Positions 1-8,965 are shown, counted from the stretch's first letter. The stretch: 39,182 nucleotides of DNA from Lachnospiraceae bacterium (GCA_024698485.1 JAILRC010000013.1:1-39182); one strand, 5' to 3'. Notes: a model not told the origin generated them from the sequence alone. Numbers and translations: made by a program.

Positions 1-474
1 GCCATGATCCCCCTGATCCAAAAGGAAGTGGCTGAAAACAAAAAATGGATCACAGACAAGGATCTTCTGGACGTGATCGCCATAGCGGAATCCACACCGG
101 GCCCTATCGCCATTAACGCCGCGACTTTCATCGGAAACCGCGTGGCAGGTGTGACGGGTGCGATCTGTGCCACTCTCGGAGTCGTGCTCCCCTCGTTTCT
201 TGTGATCCTTGCCATCTCCTATGTTTTTGAAGCATTCAAGCATATAAAAGCTGTGGAATACGCCTTTTGGGGCATACGCGCCGGTGTTACCGCCCTGATC
301 CTAAAGGCTCTTTTTACGATGTTCAAACAATGCAGGAAGGATTGGCTCAGCATCCTCCTTATGGTGCTGGCTTTCGCCTGCGTGGTGTTCTTTAAGATAA
401 ATGCCATCTTTGTGATCCTTGCATGCGCTGTCATCGGTATAATCTCATTTCAGTTAAGGAGGACGAAAGAATGA
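1..474 (+). CDS. ChrA-type chromate/anion transporter, first subunit (5' end cut off)
   Basis: The reading frame is open from base 1, so the start lies outside the window; the first residues (AMIPLIQKEV) match the end of the GGGYAM motif that precedes this point in the neighbouring paralogue. The visible 157 residues contain the ESTPGP...NAATFIGNRVAG segment typical of the chromate transporter (CHR) family and about four hydrophobic segments. It belongs to the short, single-domain CHR type, in which two half-size proteins are made from adjacent genes. Its stop overlaps the next start (ATGA), so the two are translationally coupled. The substrate is unknown: chromate export is established for some family members only. 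Confidence 0.85.
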   Translation, partial: AMIPLIQKEVAENKKWITDKDLLDVIAIAESTPGPIAINAATFIGNRVAGVTGAICATLGVVLPSFLVILAISYVFEAFKHIKAVEYAFWGIRAGVTALILKALFTMFKQCRKDWLSILLMVLAFACVVFFKINAIFVILACAVIGIISFQLRRTKE

Positions 475-1076
475 CACTTCTTGAACTCTTTTGGACCTTC
501 TTTAAGATCGGGCTTTTCACCTTCGGAGGCGGCTACGCAATGCTTCCTCTCATCGAAAGCGAGGTTATCGGTCACGGCTGGGCAACCACCGAAGATATAG
601 TTGATTTCATCGCCATCAGCGAAAGCACACCGGGCCCTTTTGCCATAAACATTTCCACTTTCATCGGTCGTACCGTGGGAGGGATCCCCGGAGCATTTTG
701 CGCCACCTTCGGCGTAGTGCTTCCTTCTTTCCTTGTGATCCTCATCGTTTCACATTTCTTTGTGAAATTTAAGGAAAGCAAAGCAGTTAAAGGCGCCATG
801 ACAGGGCTTCGTCCCGCTGTAGTGGGCCTCATTGCATCCGCTCTATTAAGTGTTGGAATGAAGGTTTTTATTCCCTCTGAAAGCCTGAGTGTGGCTTTTA
901 GAGAAGGCTTTAACAGGAATACATTAAATTTCTTTACGGAGGTTTTGCCCCTCATCATAAGCATCACATTGTTTATTGTCTCCGCTGTACTTGCTTTTAA
1001 GAAAAAGCATCCCATAATGATCATCTGCCTGTCAGCAGTGGTGGGGATCATTACGGGATATGCCTTGGGATTATAA
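471..1076 (+). CDS. ChrA-type chromate/anion transporter, second subunit
   Basis: A 201-residue membrane protein and paralogue of the preceding gene. The start at 471 is chosen because AAGGAGG lies about 10 bases upstream and the ATG overlaps the previous stop. Motifs seen are FKIGLFTFGGGYAM near residues 10-24 and ESTPGPFAIN around 46-55, followed by a hydrophobic stretch ending in FGVVLPSF, all characteristic of the CHR family. About six membrane segments are visible. Together with the upstream gene it should form a heterodimeric transporter. It runs convergently into thiC with only 16 bases between the stops and no clear hairpin terminator. Confidence 0.88.
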   Translation: MTLLELFWTFFKIGLFTFGGGYAMLPLIESEVIGHGWATTEDIVDFIAISESTPGPFAINISTFIGRTVGGIPGAFCATFGVVLPSFLVILIVSHFFVKFKESKAVKGAMTGLRPAVVGLIASALLSVGMKVFIPSESLSVAFREGFNRNTLNFFTEVLPLIISITLFIVSAVLAFKKKHPIMIICLSAVVGIITGYALGL

Positions 1077-1092
1077 AAATAAGGTTGACTTA

Positions 1093-2406
1093 TCAGAGTA
1101 TGTCGATCACTTCTCCCGCGAGTGCCTTGTTCATGCTTCGAACCGCGCAGAACTTGCCGCACATGCTGCAGGTCTCGCTGTGATCGTCTTCGGGAGCACG
1201 ACTTGTGCGAATGGCCTTGGCTGTTTCGGGATCCAGCGCTTCAAGCCACTGCGCATCCCAGTCCAGATTCTTTCTCGCCTTTGCCATCCTGTCGTCTCTG
1301 TTCCGAGCGCCGGGGATACCCTTTGCAATGTCCGCCGCGTGTGCTGCGATCTTGCTTGCGATAATGCCCTGATGGACGTCATCCACATTGGGAAGGGCCA
1401 GGTGTTCTGCAGGAGTCACATAGCAAAGAAAGGCTGCGCCCGCGGCTGCTGCGATGGCACCTCCGATGGCAGCTGTGATGTGATCGTATCCCGGTGCGAT
1501 GTCTGTAACAAGGGGCCCGAGAACGTAAAAAGGTGCTCCCTTGCAGATTGTCTGTTGTATCTTCATGTTGGCTGCGATCTGATCCATGGGTACATGACCC
1601 GGTCCTTCAACCATTACCTGAACGTCCTTTTCCCATGCTCTTTCCGTAAGTTCTCCCAACCGGAGAAGTTCCTGGATCTGACACCGATCCGTTGCATCCG
1701 CAAGACATCCCGGTCTGCAGGCATCACCAAGCGAAACAGTGACATCGTACTCTCTGCATATGTCCAGGATCTCGTCATAGTATTCGTAAAAAGGATTCTC
1801 CTGTCCCGTCATGGCCATCCATGCAAACACAAGGCTTCCGCCCCGGCTTACTATGTTCATCTCCCGCTTTCCTTTTCTGATCTGATCGATGGTGTCACGG
1901 CTGATACCGCAGTGGAGCGTCACAAAGTCCACTCCGTTTTCAGCATGGAGCCTGATAACATCCAGGAAATCTTTGGCAGTAAGTTCCTTAAGGTCTCTTT
2001 TAAAATGTATGACCGAATCGTAGATGGGAACCGTTCCGATCATGGCCTTGCACTGCTCGCAGAGCATCTTTCTGAAAGGCTCAGTGTCTCCGTGGCTGGA
2101 AAGATCCATGATGGCTTCCGCCCCCATGTCCACCGCTCTCTGTACCTTCTGAAGCTCCACGTTTATGTCTTTGCAATCCCTGCTGACTCCAAGATTTACA
2201 TTTATCTTTGTCTTCAGCATGCTTCCCACACCGTTGGGGTCAAGGCATTTGTGATTTTTGTTGGCGGGGATGGCCACTTTTCCTTCAGCCACCATCTGCC
2301 TGATGAATTCTGCGTCCCTGCTCTCTTTTTCAGCAACTGCTTTCATTTCAGGGGTGATGATGCCCTTTCTTGCAGCTTCCATCTGTGTGTAATAATTTCG
2401 TTCCAT
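1093..2406 (-). CDS. thiC: Phosphomethylpyrimidine synthase ThiC
   Basis: ThiC is a radical SAM enzyme that converts aminoimidazole ribotide to 4-amino-5-hydroxymethyl-2-methylpyrimidine phosphate, the pyrimidine half of thiamin. The 437-residue protein has the usual length of the shorter Firmicute form. The C-terminal CX2CX4C iron-sulfur motif (CSMCGKFC, about residues 412-419) is intact, and family segments such as [14 protein letters not shown] and NVDDVHQGI are present. AGGAGA precedes the ATG. It is the last gene of the riboswitch-controlled thiamin operon, about 100 bases after thiD; that gap contains an 8-bp inverted repeat (ATCGGAAA/TTTCCGAT) without a T-run. Confidence 0.97.
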   Translation of the reverse strand: MERNYYTQMEAARKGIITPEMKAVAEKESRDAEFIRQMVAEGKVAIPANKNHKCLDPNGVGSMLKTKINVNLGVSRDCKDINVELQKVQRAVDMGAEAIMDLSSHGDTEPFRKMLCEQCKAMIGTVPIYDSVIHFKRDLKELTAKDFLDVIRLHAENGVDFVTLHCGISRDTIDQIRKGKREMNIVSRGGSLVFAWMAMTGQENPFYEYYDEILDICREYDVTVSLGDACRPGCLADATDRCQIQELLRLGELTERAWEKDVQVMVEGPGHVPMDQIAANMKIQQTICKGAPFYVLGPLVTDIAPGYDHITAAIGGAIAAAAGAAFLCYVTPAEHLALPNVDDVHQGIIASKIAAHAADIAKGIPGARNRDDRMAKARKNLDWDAQWLEALDPETAKAIRTSRAPEDDHSETCSMCGKFCAVRSMNKALAGEVIDIL

Positions 2407-2507
2407 ATTGATCTCCTGTGTACTTAGTGGTTATATTTTTCGCTCTGCCTCTACTTTACCTGCCTCATTTTGGCATCGGAAAGCTTCCAAACTTGCATTT
2501 CCGATAC

Positions 2508-3296
2508 CTACACATGCCAGAGGGGGCCGGAGCCTTCGCCAAGGTCAAGGTTCTGGGCGATGCAGTTTGTGAGGTACCTCTTCCCCCGCTCCACGCTGTC
2601 CACAAGGCCGTAACCCCGGGCAAGGAATGACGCGATGGCAGAGGACAGCGTACAGCCTGTTCCGTGAGTGTTGGGATTGTCTATCCTCTTTCCCGAAAGC
2701 CGCACCGTCTTAAGGCTCTTAAGGCAGAGGATGTCCGTCGACATGTCCGACGTAGCCATATGCCCGCCCTTAAGAAGAACGGCGCAGCCGAATTCTTCCG
2801 CGATCTGCTTTGCGCATCTCACCATGTCCTCTTCCGTTTCGATAGAGGAAACGCCGGCAAGTACGCAGGCTTCGGGAATGTTGGGCGTGATGAGAGTCGC
2901 CTGCGGGATCAGTTCTTTTTTCAGTGTCTCCGCCGCCTCATCTTCCATGAGCTTCGCACCCGAAGTCGCCACCATGACCGGGTCGAGGACAATGTTCTCA
3001 GCTTTGTAAAAAGCAAGTCTCTCCGCGATCGTGCGGATGAGCTCTGCCCCCGCGGTCATTCCGATCTTCACCGCATCAGGGCGAATGTCCTCAAAAACAG
3101 CATCGATCTGATCCATTAAAATGTTTTCCGGCATTTTTAAAATGCTTCTGACTCCGGTCGTGTTCTGGGCTGTGACCGCAGTGATCGCGCTCATACCGAA
3201 AACGCCGCAGCCTTTCATCGTCTTAAGATCCGCCTGGATGCCGGCGCCTCCGGAGGAATCACTTCCCGCAATTGTAAGTACAGTATTTTTCTTCAT
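2508..3296 (-). CDS. thiD: Hydroxymethylpyrimidine/phosphomethylpyrimidine kinase ThiD
   Basis: ThiD phosphorylates HMP and then HMP-P to give HMP-PP, the pyrimidine donor for thiamin phosphate synthase. The start at 3296 ([19 protein letters not shown]) is preferred over an in-frame start 24 bases upstream because GGGGA lies just before it and the family begins at this point. The 262-residue length is normal. Family motifs seen are [16 protein letters not shown] at the N terminus, [11 protein letters not shown] in the middle and [14 protein letters not shown] near the C terminus (anion hole and catalytic Cys). It lies between thiW and thiC in the same operon. Confidence 0.96.
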   Translation of the reverse strand: MKKNTVLTIAGSDSSGGAGIQADLKTMKGCGVFGMSAITAVTAQNTTGVRSILKMPENILMDQIDAVFEDIRPDAVKIGMTAGAELIRTIAERLAFYKAENIVLDPVMVATSGAKLMEDEAAETLKKELIPQATLITPNIPEACVLAGVSSIETEEDMVRCAKQIAEEFGCAVLLKGGHMATSDMSTDILCLKSLKTVRLSGKRIDNPNTHGTGCTLSSAIASFLARGYGLVDSVERGKRYLTNCIAQNLDLGEGSGPLWHV

Positions 3297-3462
3297 TTTA
3301 TCCCCATCCTTTGTTATCACTTTAATGCTGCATTCTCTGTTGTAATTATTTCCATATTGTCTACCGCAATCTCAACGGCATTTTTGTCATGGCTTTTGCC
3401 GGATCATATACTGTATTATCTGAAGTATCAACTTCTCATTCCACACAGTTTTCTGCGGCTTA

Positions 3463-3978
3463 TCAGCCTTTTTCCGCCAAAAGATTCTGAAGGTTCTTGA
3501 GCAGATGCGTCTGATAAAGAACCGAGATCAGGCATATGGCTATCAGAGTGCCTCCCGCTGTGCTAACAAGAAAAGGAACAACGTAAACAAAAAGTGCCAC
3601 TTCCTTTCCCATTATGAATGCAGCGACGGGGAACGCCAAAAGTCCGCCAAGAATTCCGGTGCCGATCACTTCTCCGATATAAGTCAATGTGAGCTTACCC
3701 GTGTATCTGTAGATCAGACCGCAGCAAAGTGCACCCACCATGCTTCCGGGGAATGCGAGGAGCGTTCCGGTCCCGAGGATGTTCCTTATGAGAGAAGTGC
3801 AGAACGCGATGCCGACACCGTACCAGGGTCCCAGGAATACAGCAGAAAGCACGTTAACCATGTGCTGAATGGGAAAACATTTTGATCCACCTACAGGGAT
3901 CGAAAAAGCGGATAATGCAACAGCCAGTGCAGTAAACAGTCCTGCCAGTACAAGTTTCTTAAGTTCTGATCTTTTCAT
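3463..3978 (-). CDS. thiW: ThiW, substrate-binding S component of an ECF-type thiazole transporter
   Basis: A 171-residue integral membrane protein with about five or six hydrophobic segments. It is recognised as ThiW by sequence (AFSIPVGGSKCFPIQHMVNVLSAVFLGPWYG, read here in pieces) and by its place inside a TPP-riboswitch operon. ThiW proteins are predicted energy-coupling-factor S components for the thiazole precursor. The ATPases and T component are not in this window and are presumably shared. Its ATG overlaps the stop of the ThiM-ThiE gene. Its presence fits the absence of thiazole synthesis genes: imported thiazole would be phosphorylated by the ThiM domain next door. Confidence 0.9.
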   Translation of the reverse strand: MKRSELKKLVLAGLFTALAVALSAFSIPVGGSKCFPIQHMVNVLSAVFLGPWYGVGIAFCTSLIRNILGTGTLLAFPGSMVGALCCGLIYRYTGKLTLTYIGEVIGTGILGGLLAFPVAAFIMGKEVALFVYVVPFLVSTAGGTLIAICLISVLYQTHLLKNLQNLLAEKG

Positions 3979-5513
3979 TTTAAAATTTCCTCCATAACCT
4001 TTTCTTTTAAGATCTTTGCAGCCCTTTCAACATTATCTTCTCCAAAAATGCCTGAGACAACAGCAACTCCGGATATTCCCGAACCCCCGAGCCTTTCGAC
4101 GTTGCCAGAGTTGATCCCGCCGATGGCGACCACGGGGATCGACACGGCTTTTGTTATCTCTTTATACATTTCAAGGCTTGTAACAGGCTTTGCATCGAGC
4201 TTCGTGGCCGATCCGAAGGCAGCTCCCACACCGAGATAATCCGCTCCGTCCGCTTCCGCTTTCAAAGCTTCCTCAAGGTTGTGCGCCGTTGCTCCGATAA
4301 TGCGATCTTTCCCAAGGATCTCTCTCGCTTTTACGATGCTACCGTCTTCCTGTCCCAGATGAACGCCTGCCGCCCCCACTTTCAGGCAGACATCCGTGCT
4401 GTCGTTGATGATCAGAGGAACATGAAACTCATCACAGACCTCTTTTACGACCTTTGCCTTCTCGACCGTTTCCGCCTCGCTCAAGTGCTTTTCTCTGAGC
4501 TGAACCAGGCTTACGCCTCCGAAAAGTGCTTCCGTTACGGCTCCTGCAAGATCCCTTCCGTTTTTAAGACATCCTCTGTCGGTCACTGCATATAGAGAAA
4601 GATCCGCTTCAGAAAACTGCTTTCTCCAAGCTTCTCCCGCCATGCTTAAAGTGTCTAAAAGGAGAGTCTTAAAGGAAGCGGTCCCCCTTCTACCTTCCAT
4701 AATGCATCGTACTTCAGCCTTCCTTGCGGCCCGACTGTAAAGCAGTATCCCATCCCTGACAGCTTCAGTAAGATTACCGCCGCTCTTTTTCGCATTTCCC
4801 AAAAAAGCTCCAAGCACGGCAGTCATCATGCATCCGGCTCCGGTGAAGCGCTTTTGCATTTCGCATCCTCCCGGAAGCACCTCGAACAGCCCTTCCGATG
4901 CAGACACAAACCTCACTTTTTCACCGCTCTCAACGATCACGGCTCCCAGTTTTTCGGAAAGAGAAAGCAGTGACTTTTCATTGGCTCCTTCTCCTGACGC
5001 TTCCACTCCCTTGGCAGGATCAGATCCTTTGGCTTCTTTGAAAGCTTCCTTTTCGTCTGCTTCCTTTTCCGGCGTTCCGAACAACTCGCAGAGCGTCCGT
5101 ATCTCGGCTGAATTCCCGCGCACACAGGTCACCTTCACTTCTTCCAAAAGATCTTTAATCATCTTTTTTCTGAAGTCCGATGCCCCCACTCCCACCGGGT
5201 CAAGGATCACAGGTATCCCTTTTTCATTTGCAGCCTTTCCCGCCGCAAGATAGGCCTTTTTTCTTTCTTCCGACGGTGTTCCGGTGTTAAGTACCAGCGC
5301 ATCGGACATAGCAGCGATCTCAGCTGTTTCTTCCGGGAAATCGGCTCCCACTGCCGTTCCTCCCACTGCAAGGATTGCGTTTACAGCATCCGTTACCGTT
5401 ATGTAATTGTTGATAATGTGCACCTGAGGGTGATTTTTTAGATAAGCGTTCATACTCTCTATCGCCACGGGCTGAGAGACCTGCTTTGGAAAATGTGGAG
5501 AGCGATCCGACAT
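3975..5513 (-). CDS. Fused hydroxyethylthiazole kinase (ThiM) and thiamin phosphate synthase (ThiE)
   Basis: The N-terminal half is ThiM-like (HIINNYITVTDAVNAI, VILDPVGVGASDFR, then the glycine-rich RFTGAGCMMTAVLGAF), phosphorylating hydroxyethylthiazole. The C-terminal half, from about residue 310, is ThiE-like (LYAVTDR, SLVQLREKHLSEAE, GVHLGQEDGS, ATKLDAKP), joining it to HMP-PP to give thiamin phosphate. ThiM appears to carry an acidic, lysine-rich insertion (roughly residues 150-180). The ATG at 5564 lies inside the terminator hairpin, so I place the start at 5513 (MSDRSPH, with GCAGG seven bases upstream); GTG at 5468 and ATG at 5453 remain possible. The stop overlaps the thiW start. Confidence 0.92.
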   Translation of the reverse strand: MSDRSPHFPKQVSQPVAIESMNAYLKNHPQVHIINNYITVTDAVNAILAVGGTAVGADFPEETAEIAAMSDALVLNTGTPSEERKKAYLAAGKAANEKGIPVILDPVGVGASDFRKKMIKDLLEEVKVTCVRGNSAEIRTLCELFGTPEKEADEKEAFKEAKGSDPAKGVEASGEGANEKSLLSLSEKLGAVIVESGEKVRFVSASEGLFEVLPGGCEMQKRFTGAGCMMTAVLGAFLGNAKKSGGNLTEAVRDGILLYSRAARKAEVRCIMEGRRGTASFKTLLLDTLSMAGEAWRKQFSEADLSLYAVTDRGCLKNGRDLAGAVTEALFGGVSLVQLREKHLSEAETVEKAKVVKEVCDEFHVPLIINDSTDVCLKVGAAGVHLGQEDGSIVKAREILGKDRIIGATAHNLEEALKAEADGADYLGVGAAFGSATKLDAKPVTSLEMYKEITKAVSIPVVAIGGINSGNVERLGGSGISGVAVVSGIFGEDNVERAAKILKEKVMEEILK

Positions 5514-5550
5514 GCGTATGCCTGCGGGATCGTTATCGAAAGACGAAACA

Positions 5551-5579
5551 ATAAAAAGCGCCATCCGATCAGATGACGC
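5551..5579 (-). terminator. Riboswitch-controlled intrinsic terminator of the thi operon
   Basis: On the minus strand GCGTCATC and GATGGCGC form an 8-bp stem (one G-U pair) around a six-base loop, followed directly by TTTTTAT. It lies about 35 bases downstream of the TPP aptamer and upstream of the first gene, as expected for transcriptional attenuation when TPP is bound. Confidence 0.88.
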
Positions 5580-5613
5580 AAAACAGCAAGTTTACATTAA
5601 AATGCGAATGTTG

Positions 5614-5694
5614 ACGATTCCTACGTTGGCATTATCCAAATCAGGTTTTAGGGTCGTGCTCTCGCACCTCTCAGCCTTGCGGCTCCCCTTGTCT
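5614..5694 (-). promoter_or_regulatory. TPP riboswitch (THI element)
   Basis: Read on the minus strand, the region has the conserved TPP aptamer elements in order: GGGGAGCC, GCTGAGA, a variable hairpin (GGTGCGAGAGCACGACC), ACCTGAT, and GGATAATGCCAACGTAGGAA, the strongest family signature. It precedes the ThiM-ThiE gene and a terminator, so bound TPP should switch off the whole thi operon. Confidence 0.97.
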
Positions 5695-5713
5695 TATATT
5701 TGATTCGCGGACA

Positions 5714-5742
5714 AATATAGCACAGATGCATTTCATTTGCAA
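5714..5742 (-). promoter_or_regulatory. Promoter of the thi operon
   Basis: Minus-strand TTGCAA and TATATT are separated by 17 bases. The transcription start would fall near 5707, just upstream of the riboswitch. The -35 box overlaps the 3' end of the next gene upstream. Confidence 0.75.
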
Positions 5743-6161
5743 GTAAATTCTGCTAATGAAGCCAGTTCCCTTCGTATCTTTTCAACACGGTAAACGGCCT
5801 CTTTCACCTGATTTTTTGCATCACTGATCTTGGACTGTACGTAGAGATCCGCAAGGAGACCGTCAAAAAAGAAGTCAGCGAAGGTTATGAAATCATCCAG
5901 ATGAATGGAACTGTAACCGCTGACGTCACGAAGTTCCTTGCTGAACTTCTGAAGTGCGAACTTGGCTTCCTGAACCTCGTATTCTGCTTTTGACATCTTA
6001 CTGTGTTTAAAAAGACCGGTAAGGAGATTTCCTCCGAATATGTCCAGAAGGCCCCAGTTACCGGCGCTGTTCAGATAGCCTTGGGCAGCATTTAAATGCC
6101 AAAGAGCATCATCTGCCGCATCTATCGCTTCCTGTATCTCTCTTTTCTGAATGTTATCCAT
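5733..6161 (-). CDS. Hypothetical small soluble protein, helical
   Basis: A 142-residue protein that I cannot assign to a named family. It has no signal peptide and no clear membrane segment. It is rich in alanine, lysine and glutamate and reads as mostly helical: two long helices flank a glycine-containing middle (WGLLDIFGGNLLTGLFKHSKM, near residues 36-56, read in two parts). The KHSKM...A...VQEAKFALQKF pattern recurs in loosened form near the C terminus (VQSKISDAKNQVKEAVYRV), suggesting an internal repeat. It is monocistronic, located between the thi operon promoter and the MATE gene. No function is proposed. Confidence 0.7.
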   Translation of the reverse strand: MDNIQKREIQEAIDAADDALWHLNAAQGYLNSAGNWGLLDIFGGNLLTGLFKHSKMSKAEYEVQEAKFALQKFSKELRDVSGYSSIHLDDFITFADFFFDGLLADLYVQSKISDAKNQVKEAVYRVEKIRRELASLAEFTCK

Positions 6162-6220
6162 GTTCTGTCCTCCCGATCGTATAAATTTTGGGATATATTA
6201 AACTTTACCGGTTCCGAATG

Positions 6221-6260
6221 AAAAAATGGCCTTAAACTCCGTCCCCGGGGACCATTTTAC
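6221..6260. repeat. Copy A of a small dispersed palindromic repeat
   Basis: The sequence contains AAAATGGCC, then CCGTCCCCGGGGAC, then CCATTTT, so both ends and the centre are inverted repeats. A related element lies at 35781-35823 (AAAAATGGCC...CCGTCCCGGGGG...AAAATGG). Both are intergenic. The rest of the 277-base gap (6162-6438) holds the MATE promoter and nothing else I can identify. Confidence 0.5.
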
Positions 6261-6374
6261 TATATCGGGCGGGGTGGTGTAAACCCAATGATCGGCGCAA
6301 AGCACACGTATTTTCCGCAGGGAGAGCGAAATAAAACTTTCCGCATCGGTTAGAAATGCTTTAGAATAAATCTC

Positions 6375-6402
6375 TTGTAAAATAAAAAAATCGCGTTAAA
6401 AT
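6375..6402 (+). promoter_or_regulatory. Candidate promoter of the MATE gene
   Basis: TTGTAA and TAAAAT are separated by 16 bases, ending 36 bases upstream of the chosen start codon. Confidence 0.5.
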
Positions 6403-6438
6403 AGTCTGGTGTGTTTTTTTATGAAAGGGTTTAGTCTT

Positions 6439-7782
6439 ATGAACAACATGACCGAAGGTCGTATCTCAAAGAATATCATCATGTTCGCACTCCCCGTTTT
6501 TCTGGGGCAGCTCCTGCAACAGCTTTACAATATCATGGATTCCATCATCGTAGGACAGTTTGTGGGACGTGAAGCCCTGGCGGCGGTAAGTTCCTCGGGA
6601 AGCCTCATTTTCCTTATGGTGGGCTTCATTCAGGGACTTTTCATCGGCGCCGGAGTCATCATCGGAAAAAGTTTCGGAGCGGGAGATCTTAAGCGTGTTC
6701 ACATAGCCGTCCACACCGCCGTTGCCTTCGCATTCATCGCAGGTATCGTTCTCACTGTGGTCGGCGTTACAGTCACTCCCACGCTTCTTGAACTCATGAA
6801 AACAGCTCCCAAAGTAATGCCCAGTTCCGTAGCCTATTTCAGAGTCTACTTTCTGGGTGGCTTGGGCATCATCATGTACAACTGCTGCTGCGGTATCTTC
6901 CAGGCTATGGGCGATTCCAAAAGACCTTTGTATTACCTCATGATCAGTGCCGCTACCAACATTATCCTTGACCTGCTCTTTGTCATAGTTTGGGGTCTCG
7001 GCGTTAAAGGCGCAGCCACAGCCACCGTCATATCCCAGTTTCTGGCAGCCATCCTGGCTTTCGGAAAACTCACCCTGGTGGACGGCCCCCACAGACTGGA
7101 GATCACCAAGATACGCATCCATGCCGACACCCTGAAACAGGAACTTGGCCTTGGACTGCCCACAGGCGTTCAGAACTCCGTCATCGGACTTGCAAATGTT
7201 ATCGTTCAGTCCAACATCAATGCTTTCGGTGAAATCGCCATGGCAGGCTGCGGAAGTTACTTTAAACTTGAAGGTTTCGCTTTCCTTCCCATCACCAGTT
7301 TCAGCGCCGCTCTCACGAATTTCATCAGTCAGAATCTGGGCGCAAAAGAATATGACCGTGCAAAAAAAGGAGCCCGCTTCGGTATCCTCATGAGCATCAG
7401 CCTTGCGGAACTCATCGGTGTCCTCTTCTTCTTTATGAGCCCCATCCTTTTGAAGCTTTTCTCCAAGGATGACGTGGAAGCCATAGCCTACGGCGTCACC
7501 CAGGCTCACACCGAGACACTGTTCTACTTCCTGCTGGCTCTCTCCCACTGTATGGCGGGCATACTCCGCGGTGCCGGAAAGACCAGGGTGCCCATGTTCG
7601 TCATGCTGGCCTGCTGGTGCCTCATACGTATCACCTACATCACGGTGGCAGTTCGTCTCTTCCCCGTGATAAACACCATATTCATCGCCTATCCTCTCAC
7701 ATGGACCTTGAGTTCCATCCTCTTCACCGTCTACTATTTCAAAGCGGACTGGATACATGCATTTGAATTAAAAGAAGCATAG
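6439..7782 (+). CDS. MATE-family multidrug/metabolite exporter
   Basis: A 447-residue protein with about 12 hydrophobic segments arranged as two similar halves, the normal size and layout of MATE (multi antimicrobial extrusion) transporters. Family features are the N-terminal helix with LQQLYNIMDSIIVGQFVG and the matching FTNFISQNLGAK region in the second half. The family exports cationic drugs or metabolites using a Na+ or H+ gradient; the substrate here cannot be read from sequence. The start at 6439 is chosen for AAAGGG nine bases upstream; ATG at 6421 lacks a ribosome binding site. Monocistronic, ending in a hairpin terminator. Confidence 0.93.
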   Translation: MNNMTEGRISKNIIMFALPVFLGQLLQQLYNIMDSIIVGQFVGREALAAVSSSGSLIFLMVGFIQGLFIGAGVIIGKSFGAGDLKRVHIAVHTAVAFAFIAGIVLTVVGVTVTPTLLELMKTAPKVMPSSVAYFRVYFLGGLGIIMYNCCCGIFQAMGDSKRPLYYLMISAATNIILDLLFVIVWGLGVKGAATATVISQFLAAILAFGKLTLVDGPHRLEITKIRIHADTLKQELGLGLPTGVQNSVIGLANVIVQSNINAFGEIAMAGCGSYFKLEGFAFLPITSFSAALTNFISQNLGAKEYDRAKKGARFGILMSISLAELIGVLFFFMSPILLKLFSKDDVEAIAYGVTQAHTETLFYFLLALSHCMAGILRGAGKTRVPMFVMLACWCLIRITYITVAVRLFPVINTIFIAYPLTWTLSSILFTVYYFKADWIHAFELKEA

Positions 7783-7790
7783 AGATATCA

Positions 7791-7825
7791 AAGGCCGGAA
7801 GCTTAAATGCGCTCCCGGCCTTTTT
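7791..7825 (+). terminator. Intrinsic terminator after the MATE gene
   Basis: AAGGCCGG and CCGGCCTT form the stem, followed by TTTTT. It lies between two convergent genes. The opposite strand reads an AAAGGCCGGG...CCGGCCTTTG stem with a weaker T-run, so it may serve both. Confidence 0.85.
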
Positions 7826-7864
7826 AATGTTTGCTATTCCTCGTTTTCGGATCTTGCCTTGGGG

Positions 7865-8965
7865 TCATATTCCGGAATGTCCCCGGTCTGTTTCATCAGT
7901 TCTGTCGGGTAGCACGGTGTATGCCGCCGGCGTCTTGTCCTCCGCCAATGCTCCGTTCTCGGCGGCAGGTGCCAGTTTCACAAGGAACAGGTGAAGGAAG
8001 AAGATCGCAACTGTCAGTGTGAACACAGACAGGCATATATGCCCGATAATGTTCGCATCCGGATCCGAAAGGTAGCTAAGATAAGTGCCGAAACCTATCA
8101 TGAACCTGTGTCCCATATACTCATCGCATTCTGAAACGTACCAGCCCAGAAGTGTTCTAAAAATATAACTTACCGTATAAAACGGCAAAGTAACCCTGAA
8201 AAGGAACTTTCCAACTTTCTTTGTGTGCGATGTATATCTTCTCATGATGTCCAGAGCCAGGAAGATGAAAAAGATCATCTTTCCCCAGCCAACCAGGCCG
8301 AAGGATGCAACGGTTCCCGGGAGCAACGCCGAAATGAACGCTTTTTTACCTCCCGCAAGATCATTGTTCTCGGTAATGTCGGTAGTGGTATTTAAAGTTA
8401 GAATGATGACCGCGGCAATACTGAGAAGAGCCAGAACGAACATGCTCCACTGAAAGATCTGTCCTCTTTCTTTGATCTTGGGATTCACCACCATCACAAA
8501 GTCCCCCACGTAATCTCTTACGTTTTCGGGGCCGTAGTAGGCATCCGCAAAAACCGCAGCCATATATTCCGCCGCCAGATCCTCAAGGCCGTCCATAGGA
8601 TGGGCATATCCCGTAAGTTCCGCTGTGCTCTGTTCGGTGGTAAGGAGATCAAGGAGCACTGCATCATCCATCAGTACCATAAAAGCATGACCTTTTACGT
8701 CCTGGATCATATAGTAGCAATACCCCGGGAAATAGTCGTTAAAGTAGGCGGTCCCATCTATGGATGTTGAAAGATGAGTACATTCCACTTTTCCCATCTG
8801 GCCTGAAGAAGTGACATTGCCAAAGTAGCCTGTCAGGTTCCCGTTAAAATAATAAGCATGATACATCGACCATATGATCGATGCTGCGGTCATAAGTATG
8901 AGCACAGTCGCTCCGAGGGTATTGAAGGTTTTTCTTTCGGTTCGTGTTAAATTTCGAGTCTTCAT
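7865..8965 (-). CDS. Hypothetical multi-pass membrane protein
   Basis: A 366-residue protein that I do not recognise. One membrane segment lies near residues 17-37 and is followed by an extracellular or luminal domain of about 130 residues (Tyr/Asp rich, with FNDYFPGYCYYMIQD). At least four further hydrophobic segments follow, near 168-190, 225-245, 255-280 and 310-335. The C-terminal tail is hydrophilic. It is monocistronic and transcribed divergently from the YkgJ-type gene. The start is supported by ACAGGAAAA upstream and by a near-consensus promoter. No function is proposed. Confidence 0.75.
   Translation of the reverse strand: MKTRNLTRTERKTFNTLGATVLILMTAASIIWSMYHAYYFNGNLTGYFGNVTSSGQMGKVECTHLSTSIDGTAYFNDYFPGYCYYMIQDVKGHAFMVLMDDAVLLDLLTTEQSTAELTGYAHPMDGLEDLAAEYMAAVFADAYYGPENVRDYVGDFVMVVNPKIKERGQIFQWSMFVLALLSIAAVIILTLNTTTDITENNDLAGGKKAFISALLPGTVASFGLVGWGKMIFFIFLALDIMRRYTSHTKKVGKFLFRVTLPFYTVSYIFRTLLGWYVSECDEYMGHRFMIGFGTYLSYLSDPDANIIGHICLSVFTLTVAIFFLHLFLVKLAPAAENGALAEDKTPAAYTVLPDRTDETDRGHSGI

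Noticed and set aside
1060-2427. Long plus-strand open frame of 455 codons
   Set aside because: It is the antisense shadow of thiC, which has full family motifs on the minus strand; this frame has no recognisable domain and no ribosome binding site.
2479-2512. Terminator between thiD and thiC
   Set aside because: There is an 8-bp inverted repeat but no T-run on the minus strand, so thiC is most likely co-transcribed.
6466-7758. Long minus-strand open frame of 430 codons
   Set aside because: It is antisense to the MATE gene; its His/Asp/Glu-rich composition is that of a shadow frame.
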